Assembly (NCBI GenBank): GCA_028641055.1
Contig: CM054057.1
Location: forward strand, 333,342,482 to 333,406,481
DNA: 64,000 nucleotides
Reading direction: 5' to 3'
Source: Alopecurus myosuroides
Taxonomy: Eukaryota > Streptophyta > Magnoliopsida > Poales > Poaceae
Position 1 is the stretch's first letter, and each line of letters begins with the position of its first letter. This document shows positions 21,845 to 34,500 of the stretch, one piece after another. Both the position numbers and the translations under genes were made by a program. The notes under the pieces are model-generated. The model saw nothing but the letters and a program-made list of their open reading frames with translations. It was not told the origin of the DNA and ran no database searches.

Positions 21845-22006
21845 TCCGCTGAATACCGGGCGTGATTCCGGCGAGTGAGGCGCGACGATGACCGACCTGA
21901 TTCGGATCAGATTTGTTGGAGTCGAAGTTCCGGGGCTCCAGCTGAAGTTTTGTGTTGATGAGGCCGAAGATGTCGTAGACCCGCCGTTCCCACAGACGGC
22001 GGCAAT
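21845..22006 (-). other. Leader and primer-binding site of the outer Tat element
   Basis: On the minus strand the LTR ends in ATTCGACA. It is followed by ATTGCCGCCGTCTGTGGGAA, a one-base variant of the TTGGCGCCGTCTGTGGG site seen in many grass gypsy elements. The rest of the leader has no clear gene. Confidence 0.6.
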
Positions 22007-22495
22007 TGTCGAATATGCATCTCAACAAGTCCCTCGGGTGAACCGATAGGGTTTTGATTAGGAGAACGTGTAGGCGCTGGTGACAATCGTCGGCTAACAG
22101 GGGGCACGATTTACCCAGGTTCAGGGCCCTCGTAGAGGTAAAACCCTTACTCCTGCTTCTGTCGATCTGTATTAACGAATAGATCGGTTACAGTGGGGGT
22201 GCTCGAGTCGAGAGTAGATCTCAATCTCAAGGCTTTGGTGGTGCGGTATTTCTTGGCCCCCTCCTGGTGGTTCTCCTGGCCTTATATAGGTGGCCAGGTC
22301 TCAAACCGTACCCGGGGGATACAAACCCTAACCTAAAGTCGGTTACAAGTTTCCTAACTTGACTTGCAAGGCCTTGCGGGTGGGCTTTAAATGGGCCTTC
22401 TAGAATAGTCCATGGCGTCTTCCCTTGGGCTTGGGTCTTGGGCCTTGGACTGGGTAGCCTCACCCGATAGGTCCAGGATTCATCCCTTTGTCACA
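22007..22495 (-). repeat. 5' LTR of the outer Tat element
   Basis: Read on the minus strand it starts TGTGACAAAGGG and ends ATTCGACA (489 bp). A TATATAAGG-like promoter lies inside near 22280-22290 on the minus strand. The mate LTR is outside the window, so divergence cannot be measured. Confidence 0.75.
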
Positions 22496-23009
22496 AAGCA
22501 TGTTCCGTCTTTTCTATTTCCCAATGATCTTTCAATTTGCTTCAATGTTAACCCGAATTGTGCCTGCGAGCTCGGAGTTATAAAACTGAATGTTTTTTGC
22601 CTAACTAGGCTACAGAACACCAGATTGTGCTTGCGTTCCTGGAGTTCATATTTTTCAAACTCCTTATTATTTCTAGGTATTATCTGATTTTCCATACTGT
22701 TGGGTCACTTGATCTAGTAAGTAAAGAGCCAAAGTATAATCCATGATTTCGAGTTTCGACTGATTGGTTACTTAACCCGGTCACTTGGCGTGAACATTGC
22801 ATACTTTTTGGAATCGCTTAAACACTAAGGAAAGTCAAAGCATACAGACCAGAGAACTTAGAAGAAAAGGAGTTAAAACTATTAAACTTGCAAAGCTGAA
22901 TTTTACTTCAAAGAGATAATACTGTTTATACAAAATAAAGAATGCATTACATATGAGTTTACATCATAAGAGTAAGTAATGCATTCTACTGGCTATTGGC
23001 TCCGCAGGT
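22496..23009. other. Pol 3' spacer of the older Tat element
   Basis: It is noncoding and homologous to 6298-6830, with shared blocks such as aatgttaacccgaattgtgc and gttgggtcact. Confidence 0.6.
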
Positions 23010-25050
23010 TCAGGCCGCATCCACGAAGTCGTCATCTTCGTCTTCGTCGCTATCACTCGGATTCTCCGGAGTTGACAGAATTTCTTCCTCTGGGTATAAT
23101 GTAGAGGTAGAGACCATCCGGGCTATCTTGGAAGCATTCCCCTTGATAGACTCAAAGATTTCCGCCCTCTCAGTCTCAGTATATCCCTGGGGAATATCGG
23201 TGGCGACGCGCCAAGACTTGGCGGTGGTGTAGTGCATTTTCACAAGCCCTAAGGCCATGCGCACTTCACTGCGGGCGGTAGACTTGAGCCAATTCTCGCG
23301 CCGGTGGGAAACCTCCGCAAATGCTTCTGGAAGCCGGCTTTCTTCTTCGAACTCGTCGATTTTTTCCATAATGCACTTACTAATAAGTAGCATTCTGGCG
23401 TTCTTCAACTTGGCAATGAAGGTCCTGAAAGCCCGGATGCGATCGATCCGAGAGATGAGAGGATTTCCTTCTGTTATAAAAAACAGAGGAGAAAATATAA
23501 GAAATCTAGAAGGGAAAAAGAATGCATTCGGTAAAACAAAAGTACAACTTGGTAAATGATTAGAAAAGCTTACCAAGAATCTTGTCCATCTCAGTGACTT
23601 CTTCAAGTCACTGGTGTAGAGCAGATTCGAGATCCTGGATGGTCCCCCTATCTTTCTCGGCTTGCGATGAAGCCCGAGACTCGGATAAGACCAAAGCCGG
23701 TTAACTTTCCTCCAAGTATTTCTGAAGCTTCACATTGATCTTGTGAAGCTCCAAGTTTTCTTTACGGAGGTTCTAGGCATTCCCAGCATCTTCAGCAATC
23801 TGCTTGGCATTGGCCAAAGAGGCTGAAAAGAAAAGAAGCCAAAAAGTTCACGCGAACAGTACTTAAAGGAAAATTTGCAAGCTCGGAATCAAAATACAAG
23901 GAAAGAATAAGATGCTTACCGGCACTCTCCTTCAGTTGGTTCTGAATCTCGAAATTTCTGAGTATTTTTCATTCGAAATACCAAGAAGGGATTTCACCTC
24001 TTGGTTCTTGATGGTAAGTTTATCCAAAACTTCCACATTAATGGTTTCGGCAGTTTGCTGAAAACATACAAAGGAAAAGACTTGTTAAAAAACAACGAGC
24101 ATGTAAAGATGAAAAGTATTAAAGCAAAAAATGTATGCTTTTGTCTTAATACTTGGGGGCTAGAGATATACCTGGCTAACCCTTGTCAGCCCATTAAGCA
24201 TCTCAGTGAACTCTTTGGAGTACTCCGAGAAAGATATCCCCAAATGGTGGATTCCGTCTTGGATAACCTGCCGAGGCGAGAAAGTGTAATTATTTCAGAC
24301 TACTAATCCACCTTTTGGCCAGTGACGAATCAAGGGGCTCGGGCAAACTGTTTTTTTCCCACGGATGCATGTACCCGTGTTCATCAAAGCAAGCTTCCTG
24401 CTTTACCTTAAAATCCTTGTCGAAGCGAGGAATTTCCTCGGTTGGATGGACAAGGGAAGGCCCTCCTTCTTCAGTTGTCAGTCTTTCTTGCACAACCGGA
24501 GTGGCCGTATCAGGCTGGCTGGGCTGGCTCGAGAGGGGGAACTCGGACTCTTCTTGAGGAGTCGAGTGTTCTTCACCACCTACCACTAGTGTAACTAGGG
24601 CAGCAACGGGGGAAGGATTAGGCCCCCTAAGAGCGGCAGCTTTGTGTTTCTTCCTGCCTTTCCCCTTCAAAGCAATAGGAGCAAGGCTAAAAGGAAAAGA
24701 AAATCCAAGATTAAAAATCCGAGAAAAAGGTTCGGGAAAGAATGAGGAAAGGATGCAAAAGAAAAGTTCAAGTTTTACCTGGAGGTAGCAACGGTGACTC
24801 TGTCAAGATCGATTATTTCTTGACTCGAAGAAATCTTCTTGCGCTTGCGTCCACCGGCCACTAAAAAATAGGCTTTTAGCTCTGCTACTTCAGCCTCAGA
24901 GACAAGCTGGTCCTCTGAGAGAGTAGCAAGCTACCAAAAAATAAACTCGGATAAGTTAATACATCTATGGAAGGCAAAGTACGAAAAAACTTCCCAAAAG
25001 ACAAAAAGATAAAAGCATACCGTGGGAGGAGGGTTATCGGCGTTGTACAT
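23010..25050 (-). pseudogene. Antisense extra gene of the older Tat element, 5' deleted
   Basis: The exon order matches the inner element's gene. It has a final exon 23473-23010 (SWRVATDIPQGYTETER and an acidic DEDEDDDF tail), coiled-coil exon remnants around 23570-24060, a Ser/Pro-rich exon around 24670-24180, and the basic exon GGRKRKKISSSQE near 24850. Only the last ~10 codons of exon 1 (NADNPPPT near 25030) survive. The next bases (from about 25065) match sequence upstream of the inner gene's TATA box, so one deletion removed the whole gypsy-type transposon domain, the start codon and the TATA box. A stop at 24290-24292 and further stops break the middle exons. Confidence 0.65.
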
Positions 25051-25423
25051 TGGAGATTATTCGTCCCAACGGCTATTTTAGCCATTGGATGATTGATGCA
25101 TGTCACGCTGAAAACCCCGGGATACGAGGAAACGGGGTGATAATGTCTATCTCATCGGTTCTCGCGCAAAATATGTCAGAGATACGGTTTCAGTCTTTTG
25201 ACTGAAACCAAACATCGATGATGTAAGCATGATTTTATTGCTCACGTCACGCTTTCCTTCTCTGCGAAGATTCGTGGGAGAAATGCCGGATTTCATAAAA
25301 TCCGAGTTTGGCATTAGAATTTTTTTATGAAGGAAGAATCAAGACAAAACACCGACTTTTATGAAAAGAAAACAAATCAACAAAAGATGGCAAGACGAAG
25401 TGTTAATTTTCCTTGGGGTCTAC

Positions 25424-25975
25424 TATCGGATATATGCCAAATGGGGGTATGTCCGGCATTTTCCAGAGGCCGGATTACCAGGGTGGCCCACAGGCAATGG
25501 AGCGGAGTCCATTGGCGGCTCAGTAAGCCGACGCGCAGGAAGCCGGGTTCTAGAAGGACCCGGATCACATCCCACACGTGACACGACTTGGAGAAGACGT
25601 CGGATGCCTTACTTTCCAAGATTAGATACTTTCCATAGTCTTCTAGGTTTCCTCCCTGTAAGCCCTAGCCCGGCTATCTATATAAAGCCGGACGGGAGCG
25701 AGAGATCAACGAGAGAAGAGGATAGCTAGAAGCCAACTCTCCGAGAAGTTCATCCTTGCCGAGTTAGGAAAACCATGCTCACAAGTGTACTCTGTATACT
25801 TCAGGCTTCAACCCTGATTTTAGTGAGATTGCAGGAGTAGGAACGCCGCCATAGTTGCGTCGTGCCGAACCTGGGTAAATCGTGTCCTCGCTTCCAGTTC
25901 TCCCACGTCCCCCCACGGTTCTACCAGTATTCTTATGACACCCCCGTCCATGATCCTAACTACGAAGTCTCGACA
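25424..25975 (+). repeat. 3' LTR of the older Tat element
   Basis: It aligns with 10326-10874 from TATCGGATATATGCC (the terminal TG has become TA) to GAAGTCTCGACA. It is preceded by the G-rich tract ccttggggtctac. A TATATAAAG box lies near 25679-25686. Confidence 0.85.
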
Positions 25976-26112
25976 CGAGGGGTTGAAGACGGGTTCGGCG
26001 TGGCCTAATAGGTGGGGCTAGTGGGGCCCACATGGCAAAGAGAGGGGAGGGAGACTGAACGCGCGCGGCCTGCTCGGTGTTTTTCTTCGCGAGTTGGGCC
26101 GTGGGCTTGCTG
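25976..26112. repeat. Duplicate of the DUF3615-type gene's upstream region
   Basis: From cgaggggttgaagac to gggccgtgggcttg, this segment matches 36658-36797, upstream of the host gene at 36564. The shared blocks include tggggcccaca and ggcctgctcggtgttttt plus ttcgcgagttgggccgtggg, with scattered differences. It starts exactly at the LTR end, so the older Tat element inserted in this copy. In gene orientation the coding part would lie to the left, outside the window or lost. Confidence 0.8.
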
Positions 26113-26927
26113 CTCTTCTCTACGGACGAGGATCACTTCTTACATTATGTATTGTTCTTATTGCATTCGTCTATTGCACAGAAAGCAATCACTTGGTTGC
26201 TGCAACTTAATACCAGAGAGATTTGTTGGATAGATTTCTTGAGGTGGACTTTTAAATATGTATGCATGTTGGATAGCGTCCATATGCATTGACGTAATGC
26301 CTACAATGTAAGAACCCATGAACTATATCTCGTCATAATAGTATTGTTATACGTTCACGATTTTTCAATTGCCCATCTGTAATTTGTTCACCCAGCATGT
26401 TTGTTTTCTTTGGAGAGACACCACTAGTGAACCTATGGCCGGTCCAATTTTCTACATATTTGCAACCTTCTTTCAAGCACTTTCATCATTGTTTCTTTGA
26501 TGTTCTGTTTTTTACTTTTGTTGCTTTTCAATACTCTATACATTTCATTCTCTAGATTTTAGCAAGACGGGAAGATTGACAACCTTATCGAAAGTTGGGG
26601 AGAAGAGATAGTCTGTGTTTTGTGTGCATGTCCATGTTTGGTTATCCCGCGTGCAATAAGCAACCTTCTTCAACACTACGAAGTCCTACTGGTTCGATAA
26701 CCCTGGTTCCTTAATTGGGGAATTTTCGCTGGACTACACCATACCTTCCTCTTGAGGTTTCCCAACGAGCGTGTGATCACGTCTGCATCACTTGGCATTG
26801 CACTAGTGGCACCGAGAGTGGGTGTTTGGCACTTCTGAGAGCATAGTTCTGAGTAAGCTTGGCATTAGAAAAATAAAAAAAAATTAGAAGAGAAAATATA
26901 AAAAAAAACATCGATGCCAAGTGTTAT
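26113..26927 (+). mobile_element. Non-autonomous LTR element, LTR 3' portion and start of internal region (split, continues at 28533)
   Basis: It parallels 46385-47110 (shared ggtggactttt, acccatgaactatat, tttggagaga and gaagtcctactggtt). The LTR portion appears to end at gtctgcatca near 26797. No protein-coding frame is present. The sequence is interrupted at gttat 26923-26927 by a solo LTR. Confidence 0.65.
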
Positions 26928-28532
26928 TGATACGTCATAAACGTATCATTAATTTCTGATATTCCATGTTGTTTTCATGTCATATGTTAAATGTTTTCCT
27001 TAAACTTTATATCATTTTTATCGATTTCCCGGGACTAACCTATTGAGAAGATGCCACAGAGTCAGTTCATGTTTTCTGTTGTTTTTAGTTTCAGAATAGT
27101 TGTTCTCGAAATATTCTCGGAATTGGAAAATTCGAAGCCCGGAAGTCTTAGAATTCCCGAAGGTTACACGGATCCCCGAAGTGGCTCGGAGGGGGGCTAC
27201 ACCATAGGGTGACGCCTCCTCCCTCCCCTCTCCCCCCCCCCCGGTCGCGCCTGGGGGTGGTGTGGGCCCCTTGGGCGCCCACCGCCATCTCCCTTTCGCC
27301 TATATTACCCCGTCGGATAGTTAACCCTAAAGGGTGACCACTTTTCCACAAAAAACAACCAAGGCCGCCATTATCGTCAACCCGAGATCGGGAGGGTTCT
27401 AAAGTTCTCCCCGACACCCTACCGGGAGGAAAAAATCATCACCGGAGGTGTCTACACCACCATGCCCGCCTCCGGAGTGATGCATGAGTAGTTCATCCTT
27501 GGACTACGGGTCCATAGCAGTAGCTAGATGGCTGTCCTCTCCTTTTTATTCCTCATGCTAGGATCTCGTGAGCTTCCTCACATGATCGAGATCATATTAT
27601 TGTAATGCTACATGTTGTGTTTGCTGGGATCCGATGATTATTGAATTCTATGTCTCTTGATTATTAATCTATCATGTTAACTTCATGTGTATGTTATTTA
27701 TGATCTTGCATGCTCTCGTTGTTAGTAGATGCTCTGGCCAAGTAGATGCTAGTGACTACAGAGGGAGTATTTATGCTCGATAGTGGGTTCATGCCTCCTT
27801 TGCTTCTGTACTCGAGTGACAGAAACGTGACGGGTGGAGGATGTGTTGTTTCCATTAGGGAGAAAACAACGATGTTTACTTTGTTTACATTACACACTTT
27901 GGTTACTGCAGTAATCTGTTGCTCGCAACTTAATACCCAAGGTTTGTTCGGATGATATTCGGAGGGTGGATTATTAGTCATAGATGCAGTTGGATGACGG
28001 TCTATGTATTTTGTTGTAATGCCCGCATGAATCTCATAGTAATCTTTATTTCATGCATGTTTCATTATCTATCAATTGCCCAGCTGTAATTTGTTCACCA
28101 CACATGTTAGCTATATTTTATGGAGAGACACCACTAGTGAACTGTGGACCCCGGTCCATTTTCTCATACTGATAATACACACACTGCTTCCACTGTTTTC
28201 GCACTGCTTCCACTATTTCCACACTGCTACTCTTGTTTTCATATTGTTCTAATACTGTTTACCACACCATACGTTTAACCTCTTTGTGTTCAGCAAAACC
28301 GGTAAGATTGACAACCTCACTGCTTTGTTGGGGAAAAGTGAATTGATTGTGTTGTGTAGGTTCCACGTTGCTGCTGAACCGATAGTAGACCTGCCACCTG
28401 AGCTGCATCAATCTTGAGAAATTTCTTGTCCTCCTACTGGTCGATTCAACCTTTGTTTCTTTTCTGAGGAAAATTTGTCGTTGCACTCTTCACAACCTTT
28501 ATCTTGGGGTTTACCAACGTCAGCTCCCATCA
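26928..28532 (+). repeat. Solo LTR (TGAT...ATCA), with 5-bp target duplication gttat
   Basis: It starts TGATACGTCATAAACG and ends CAGCTCCCATCA (1605 bp). The flanks gttat at 26923-26927 and 28533-28537 are identical, and host sequence resumes directly, so this is a single LTR left after recombination. A poly-C run lies near 27230 and a promoter-like ctatattaccccg near 27300. There are no genes. Confidence 0.85.
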
Positions 28533-29830
28533 GTTATCTAACTTTCATTAGTTTCGAACTTTTTTATTTGAGCAACAGAAGATTTTCTAAACAAATCATC
28601 TTTTTGTGTTGTTCTGTTTTGACATATTTTCTGTCAATATTTGCATTTGCCTCTTAATCTTTTTATTTTGAGGTTCTTTTGCAAGGGGGGGAGAGCCTTA
28701 AAAAAAGTTGTGACAGTAGGTAATGTTTTAAATTTAGTGCTAGACTTGTGTTATAACTGAACCAAGTGGATTTATTATTTTGATGCACTAATGTTGCTAA
28801 TGAAGATTGTGAGAAGTTTTCAAGTGTTTGAAGAAAAGTATGATATGAGGAAATGAAGGATGGAAAAGAGCTCAACCTTGGGGATGCCCATGTCACCCCA
28901 AGACATATCCAAGAAGTACAAGCGTCAAAGCTTGGGGATCCCCAAGGCATCCTCTTCTTCATCACAAAAATATCAGGTTTCTTTCAAAACACTATATTTT
29001 TATTACTTCACATGATATGTGTTATTCTTGGAGCGTCATTTTATTTTGCTTTCAGTTTTGTTTTGTTTTCGTTCTGTAATTTATGGTTGGATACTAGCAT
29101 ATTTTAGTTTGGAGAGATACACACTCTATTTTCATTGCCTAGAACACTTTTTCACTCTTATTGTTTTGTGAGTGTTCAGTTTTTGCTAGTACCGTGTTTA
29201 GCTCTTGTTTTTCACTCGAATTTTGTTCAGATCTTGTTGGTTTGCTTTAGTTATATATGATTAGATCTCTAGATTCTTATAATTGTTTTGTTTGAGAGTT
29301 GTGTCAAATAAGTTGATTGGTGTTAGAGAAGAGTAAAATATGTCATGCTTATAGTGGTGCAATAGGAATCTTGTTTTGAATGTGGCTTAGACTTGGGCAT
29401 GTCATGTTAGATGTTATTTTAATTGTGTGCTTATGATGTATCATGATTAGTCTCAAATAGCCGAGAGTGCTTAATGTTCCATTGAAATTAAATCATGTGT
29501 TGTTTCCTCATATTGAAGTATGGTATTGTCGTATTCTCCTTTGAATGATTTATCTGGATTGAATTGGTGCATGCCCACACCATGTTATGACTATAAACAA
29601 AGTTACCACTATCCTTTATGATCATTTAGTTTTTTACTTGTAATATCACTTCATGATTTGATTAATGATGTTTTGTCGTTGTGCATGATTATGGCCATTA
29701 TTGCTCTCTTAGGTGGTCGCTCCCAGACTTTTGCTAGACTTCACCATGTACTGAGTACGAGCTCTACTCGTGCATCCAACTCCCCAAAACCAAATTTTTC
29801 CAATGTGTTCACCATACCTACCTCTTGTGA
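28533..29830 (+). mobile_element. Internal region of the non-autonomous LTR element, 3' truncated
   Basis: It is noncoding and matches the reverse complement of about 39550-40860, with paired blocks near 28880-28970 (cttggggatgcccatgtcacc) and 40390-40500. Similarity stops near 29830 after accatacctacctctt. The 3' part and 3' LTR are missing. Confidence 0.7.
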
Positions 29831-31216
29831 ATTTGGTTATTTCGTAACTTGTCATTGTGATTCATTTCTAATTTTAACAACAAACTTTTCTTTGGATTTG
29901 GTTGGTTTTTCTCGCCACTTTCCCAACTCATTTGAGCTCCTCATATAGTGTGTATGTGTTGGTTGTCCTTTGGGTCTCTTTTGTCAAGTCTTACGTTCTC
30001 ATTACAAACCCATTGCCTTCGGAAGTCACTTGACCCAATACTATCAACAAAGGAAATAGTTGGCAAGTGCTAGCCACATTTGTTACATCACTTGCTTCTT
30101 TGAGATGGCTAGGGAAGGTGCTTTCACAAGTGCGAGCTCAACGATGATGGGAACCCCTTCCACATCGACAACCGCCACAACTTCGTTACACATAATGAGC
30201 ATGTTCAATTCTGCCCAATTGTGTGTGATGGCTTGGAACTCTATGAGCGTCGCCTGCAAGAACAAAATGCAAGATTCAATGATCAAATGGCGTGAATAAA
30301 CATCAACTTAGCAAATCTTGCTAACACGCCATCGATCATCTTCATCTTCACACTGAACAAGGAGTTCATCAAGGTCAAGTCGATCACATGATCAACCTCA
30401 TGCTCCTTACTAAAACTCGTCACCATGATCGTCATCATCACGTGGAAGATGGTGGACTTCACCACCAAAAGCATGAACCCCCATCATCTCCACAAGTTCA
30501 TCCCCGCAATTGGTTTGTGGATAGTTCCCATGTAATGATGGAGTATATCATGTGTTTATGATATAGTTATCCACCAAGTAATCGATGTAGTTACCCTCCA
30601 TCTGATTTAGGGGTGTAGTTGTCATCATGAAATCGACAAAGTTATCGGACTAATACCTATAGATTTGCACAAATGTTTTAGTGTATAGTTATCCACTTGC
30701 ACATGATATATTTATCACCTCAAAATGGTAACTCACATACGAAATTAGGTCATAACTTCAAAACTCAGGAAATTCGAAAAGAACCAAAAGTGTGATATAG
30801 TTTCAAACCGAAAATGAAACATTGCTTGGTTGATAACTTATATATTACAGCGTGATAACTCACATGTTAATGGGCGGTGAGCCGGTAACTTATGGGTAAA
30901 AAAAAATCATTGAAACATATCAATCTAGTTTCAAAGATCTCGACGCGATTAGTCCAATGGTGAAAACGAATCATAAATCAGATAAAGGATTTGAGCTACA
31001 AAACATTTTGAATTACCAAATTTTGCATTTAACACGGGATAACATCACCAATTTTTTCATTGCAATTGTGTGAATGAAGGAATCAGTCTAATGCCAAATC
31101 TAGGACACCCTACTCGTGTCTACAATAATCCCGCATTTCAAATTTCACCGGCGGACAAGAATCATCTATGGCGCAATTAACAGCTTTCAATAATAAAAGG
31201 TTTTTATTATGAAAGA
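29831..31216. other. Intergenic sequence without a convincing gene
   Basis: Short open frames near 30060-30480 carry no recognisable domain. The stretch 30540-31030 repeats tagttatccac and gataactcacatg motifs and reads like a degraded noncoding DNA element. No terminal repeats could be assigned. Confidence 0.4.
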
Positions 31217-31417
31217 TTGTAGAAACATAACTACAGAAACCAAAACTTCTTGCTAATTACTCGTTACAAATAGGAACATCTCAAACCAAATGATTTCTCA
31301 CACAAAAAATAAGTAGAAGCAAGCTTGTAGAAACATAACTACATAAACCAGAACTTGTTGCTAATTACTCGTTACAAATAGGTACAGAGTACATCTCAAA
31401 CCAAATGATTTCTCACA
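31217..31417. repeat. Direct duplication, ~108-bp period, downstream of the DUF3615-type gene
   Basis: The block ttgtagaaacataactaca...ccaaatgatttctcac starts at 31217 and again at 31325. The copies differ by a few substitutions and a short insertion (gtacagagt) in the second. Confidence 0.75.
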
Positions 31418-31598
31418 ATGTCAATATAAGATGCCCCTTTTCCAGTGACTGCTAGGCAAAGTAAATAGCAAATATGTTTACAACTTAGAAAGATTAACAT
31501 TAAAATGGGTTCTCTAAAAAAAACGTTAAAATGGGCGAAATGTGTGTCCAGTCATGACAAAGTTCAGGGAGGGTATGATGTTCTATTCTGCCACCCGC

Positions 31599-34500
31599 TT
31601 AGTCTTCTTCAATGAGCTTAGATGCTGCATGCGGAGATCTAAAAAAATTCTTCAGGTAATTTGGATCATCAAGGCCCTAAAAAAGATAAACAAGCAAAGA
31701 ATAAATCATTCAATAACCAGCATGATATCACCGCAAATCATACTAACCAAAACACCATTACCTCATAAATACGCTTTACTCTATCCTCCCCAGTCATCAC
31801 CTGAAAAAGAAGGGATGGTGCACATGTAACTAACAACAAATAAAAAAAACTCCTAAATGCTCGCAGCAAATAAAGTATGACTATAAATGATCATACATTC
31901 TCATCATCATCTGAGGCATCCCACTCTCCACTATATTTGAATGATAAATAATCGTCGGGTGACCAGCATTGTATGTGTTAGCATCGTTGCACTCTCCACT
32001 CTGTTCAAATGGTAAATAATCGTCCGGCTGACCAGCATTGTATGCACTAGCATCGTTGGGGTGCTTCATAGCAACACTTCCATTATTTGTACAACCATAG
32101 CAGCGACCTTCAGAAGAAAAATATGGGAGAAGAAACTTGTCATTCGATAGCCACATATCAATCAGGCACAAAGACAAATTAATAATAATATTTGAGTTAC
32201 CAAAGGCAAAAAAGTAAGCATATGCACACAGGGCTGCATAAAAGCTACCTTCACTTGACGATCAAATTTAGTTTCATATAATTACTTTTTAATCATCTGT
32301 TAAAAGCTTCTCAGTAACATGTTGAAGTGATTATAGTTTTGGTAATAACCAAGTACTACCTGGACAGGTTTGACTTGGGCTTTTGGTTTTGCTTTGAATG
32401 ATACTAAAACTCAATTTGTGCCAGAAGTGAGATTCATGGTTTAGACTGACCAAAAGTGCGCTCTTAGGTGATCCCGGTAATCTGACATGTTCATTTACTT
32501 ACACTGTATAATATGTTATGGTTTGTTAACACAAGGTAGTAGCGGGGCTGCAAAAAGGAGGCTTATTGCTTCCACATGTTTATTGACGATGCTGTCACTT
32601 TCTTTGTTCATCATCATGTTTATTGACGATGCTATCACTTTCTTTGTTCATCATCAAGTTTATTGACGATGCTCAATTAGCTACATTGCAAATTCAATCT
32701 TTCAAAATATTATTTTGCAGCAGTGTATGCAGACACGTGCATCCTATAGTGTAAGGTGTACAGGAGGAGGTATCTAGCTGCTGGCAGTAAAGTTGTCCTC
32801 GAGAAAAGACTGAAGAGGGGAAAACAACACGGAGCAATGCAATCTATAATGTTTCAAATAATTCATAGCTATTAATTTACTGTGGCACGAAATCTTCCAT
32901 TTAATGTTTACATTAGTCTGATCTCCTAATGCAACTTGGGTCTTTGATGCTTATTTCTTATATTCAGGGTGAGCGCTGCCAACATTTGTCACATTTTGTG
33001 GTGATGCTCTCATTTACTACCATGCTGAGTCGCATTCGTCTCCATTGTTTCTTCACGTTGTTCCAGAGTCCATTGCTTCACGCTATGTGTTAGCTGAACA
33101 CCTCTGCCAAACCACCACCATCATCTTAGCACGATGCACAGATGACACCAGTACACCACTATCCACAGTGCATTGCTTCACCCCTATGTGTTACTAGGGC
33201 CTCAATTGATAACACACAGAAGCTGTATGATAAAGATCCATGTTTAGAACTTAGACCCTGGATTTTATTTTGTTATGGTAAACCCAACTGTTTTGATTGT
33301 TTTATCCATGTGCCAAAGGTGACATATTGTCATGAAAGTGTCTGAACTTGTTTCCTCTTATTCTTGGAAATCTGTTTTGGCTAGGATGCTTTGTCAATGA
33401 TGATTACCCTGAGCTAACCAGTTTACTACTTCCTCCGTCTCATATTAAGTGTCGCAAAAACGAACGTATCTAGATGTATTTAAGTGCTAGATACATCCGT
33501 TTTTAAGAGTTTTTGCGACGGTTAATATGAGACGGGGGAGTATTAAAATAAAAATGTTTGACGTCATGACAAAGTATTTCTGCACCAAAAAAAAAATGTC
33601 ATGACAAAGTATGATGAGCTGGAATTTCAGTTTCTAGGGAGGATCCGGAGATAGTGTTCACAAAAATATGTGAGAAGACACGTCATTTAGATACACCGCA
33701 TGGCGAAGGTAAATCATGCTAAACGTTCCCATATTTCCATTGACTACTTTGATTTGATGCATACATGCTTGTGGTATCTGGTATGCTTTACTCTTTCAAT
33801 GCTACAAAAAGTATTCAAGTTTATTTCACTGAACCTTGCATAGCTCCACCAAAGTAGTTATGTGATAAGTGTAATGCTGTTTGAACCAGGGATAATATGT
33901 CTTCTTATTTTTTGCTTCCAGCTAATACTTTATTTTCGGCTTGCATAGGATGGAATTATAACAATGAAAGATTAAAATTTTCAAAGCCCCTCTTGAAAAT
34001 TTTAGCATGTCTAGAAGTTTATATGACAAAATAATTTGTTTATGTGAGTTGTAACCTTTTTTTTATAGAGTAGAGTTTACTCTCTCAAATTACCCGCTGT
34101 AACATGCAGTGCATCATTCAAGTGCTAATAAATAGTTCAGTAACTCAAAAATCGTGTGCATGCAGTCATCACTCGACATAAGACTGTATAAAATGTTAAG
34201 CTCGAGGTTAATGGACATGATGAAGGAACACATGACATGAGAAACAAACAAAACAATGCGGCAAAATATAACATACCGCATCCAGAGACATTTAAACAGC
34301 AAGTGTACAAGAACCATGAGCATGTGAAAGTTATACTCTTAAAGTAAGAGATGAGCATAGAATACCATTAGCATCAGTATCGATCAAGCACAAACAGCTG
34401 ACAGTCAATTCATCTTCTTCCATCACTTCAGCAAAAAAAAGTTTGTCGATACCACCAGCTCCTTTTGTCTTTGTAGTGAAATTGAAATGATTGCGCCAAA

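Larger units (their letters stand above)
1..22495 (-). mobile_element. Outer Tat-lineage Ty3/gypsy retrotransposon, 3' end off the left edge
   Basis: Read on the minus strand the order is LTR (22007-22495), leader, Gag, protease, tandem array, RT, RNase H, second RNase H and integrase (to 14492). Downstream of integrase lies a convergent plus-strand extra gene (14157 back to 263). This architecture, with an antisense extra gene between pol and the 3' LTR and a second plant-type RNase H, is typical of grass Tat elements. The 3' LTR is not in the window. The body carries many in-frame stops and at least two frameshifts. A younger Tat element occupies 1016-10874. The element appears to have inserted into an older relative whose 3' half resumes at 22496, with aagca as the possible right-hand target duplication. 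Confidence 0.85.
22496..25975 (+). mobile_element. 3' half of an older Tat element related to the inner element
   Basis: From 22496 the sequence parallels 6298-10874: the same pol 3' spacer, the same convergent antisense gene and a homologous LTR. It lacks everything upstream because the outer element abuts at 22495. If the outer element inserted here, the 5' half lies left of the window. LTR divergence from the inner element is high, so it is a different and older subfamily member. Confidence 0.82.

Noticed and set aside
30060..30480. Small open frames in the intergenic stretch left of the host gene
   Set aside because: Short, overlapping on both strands, with no domain or splice logic.
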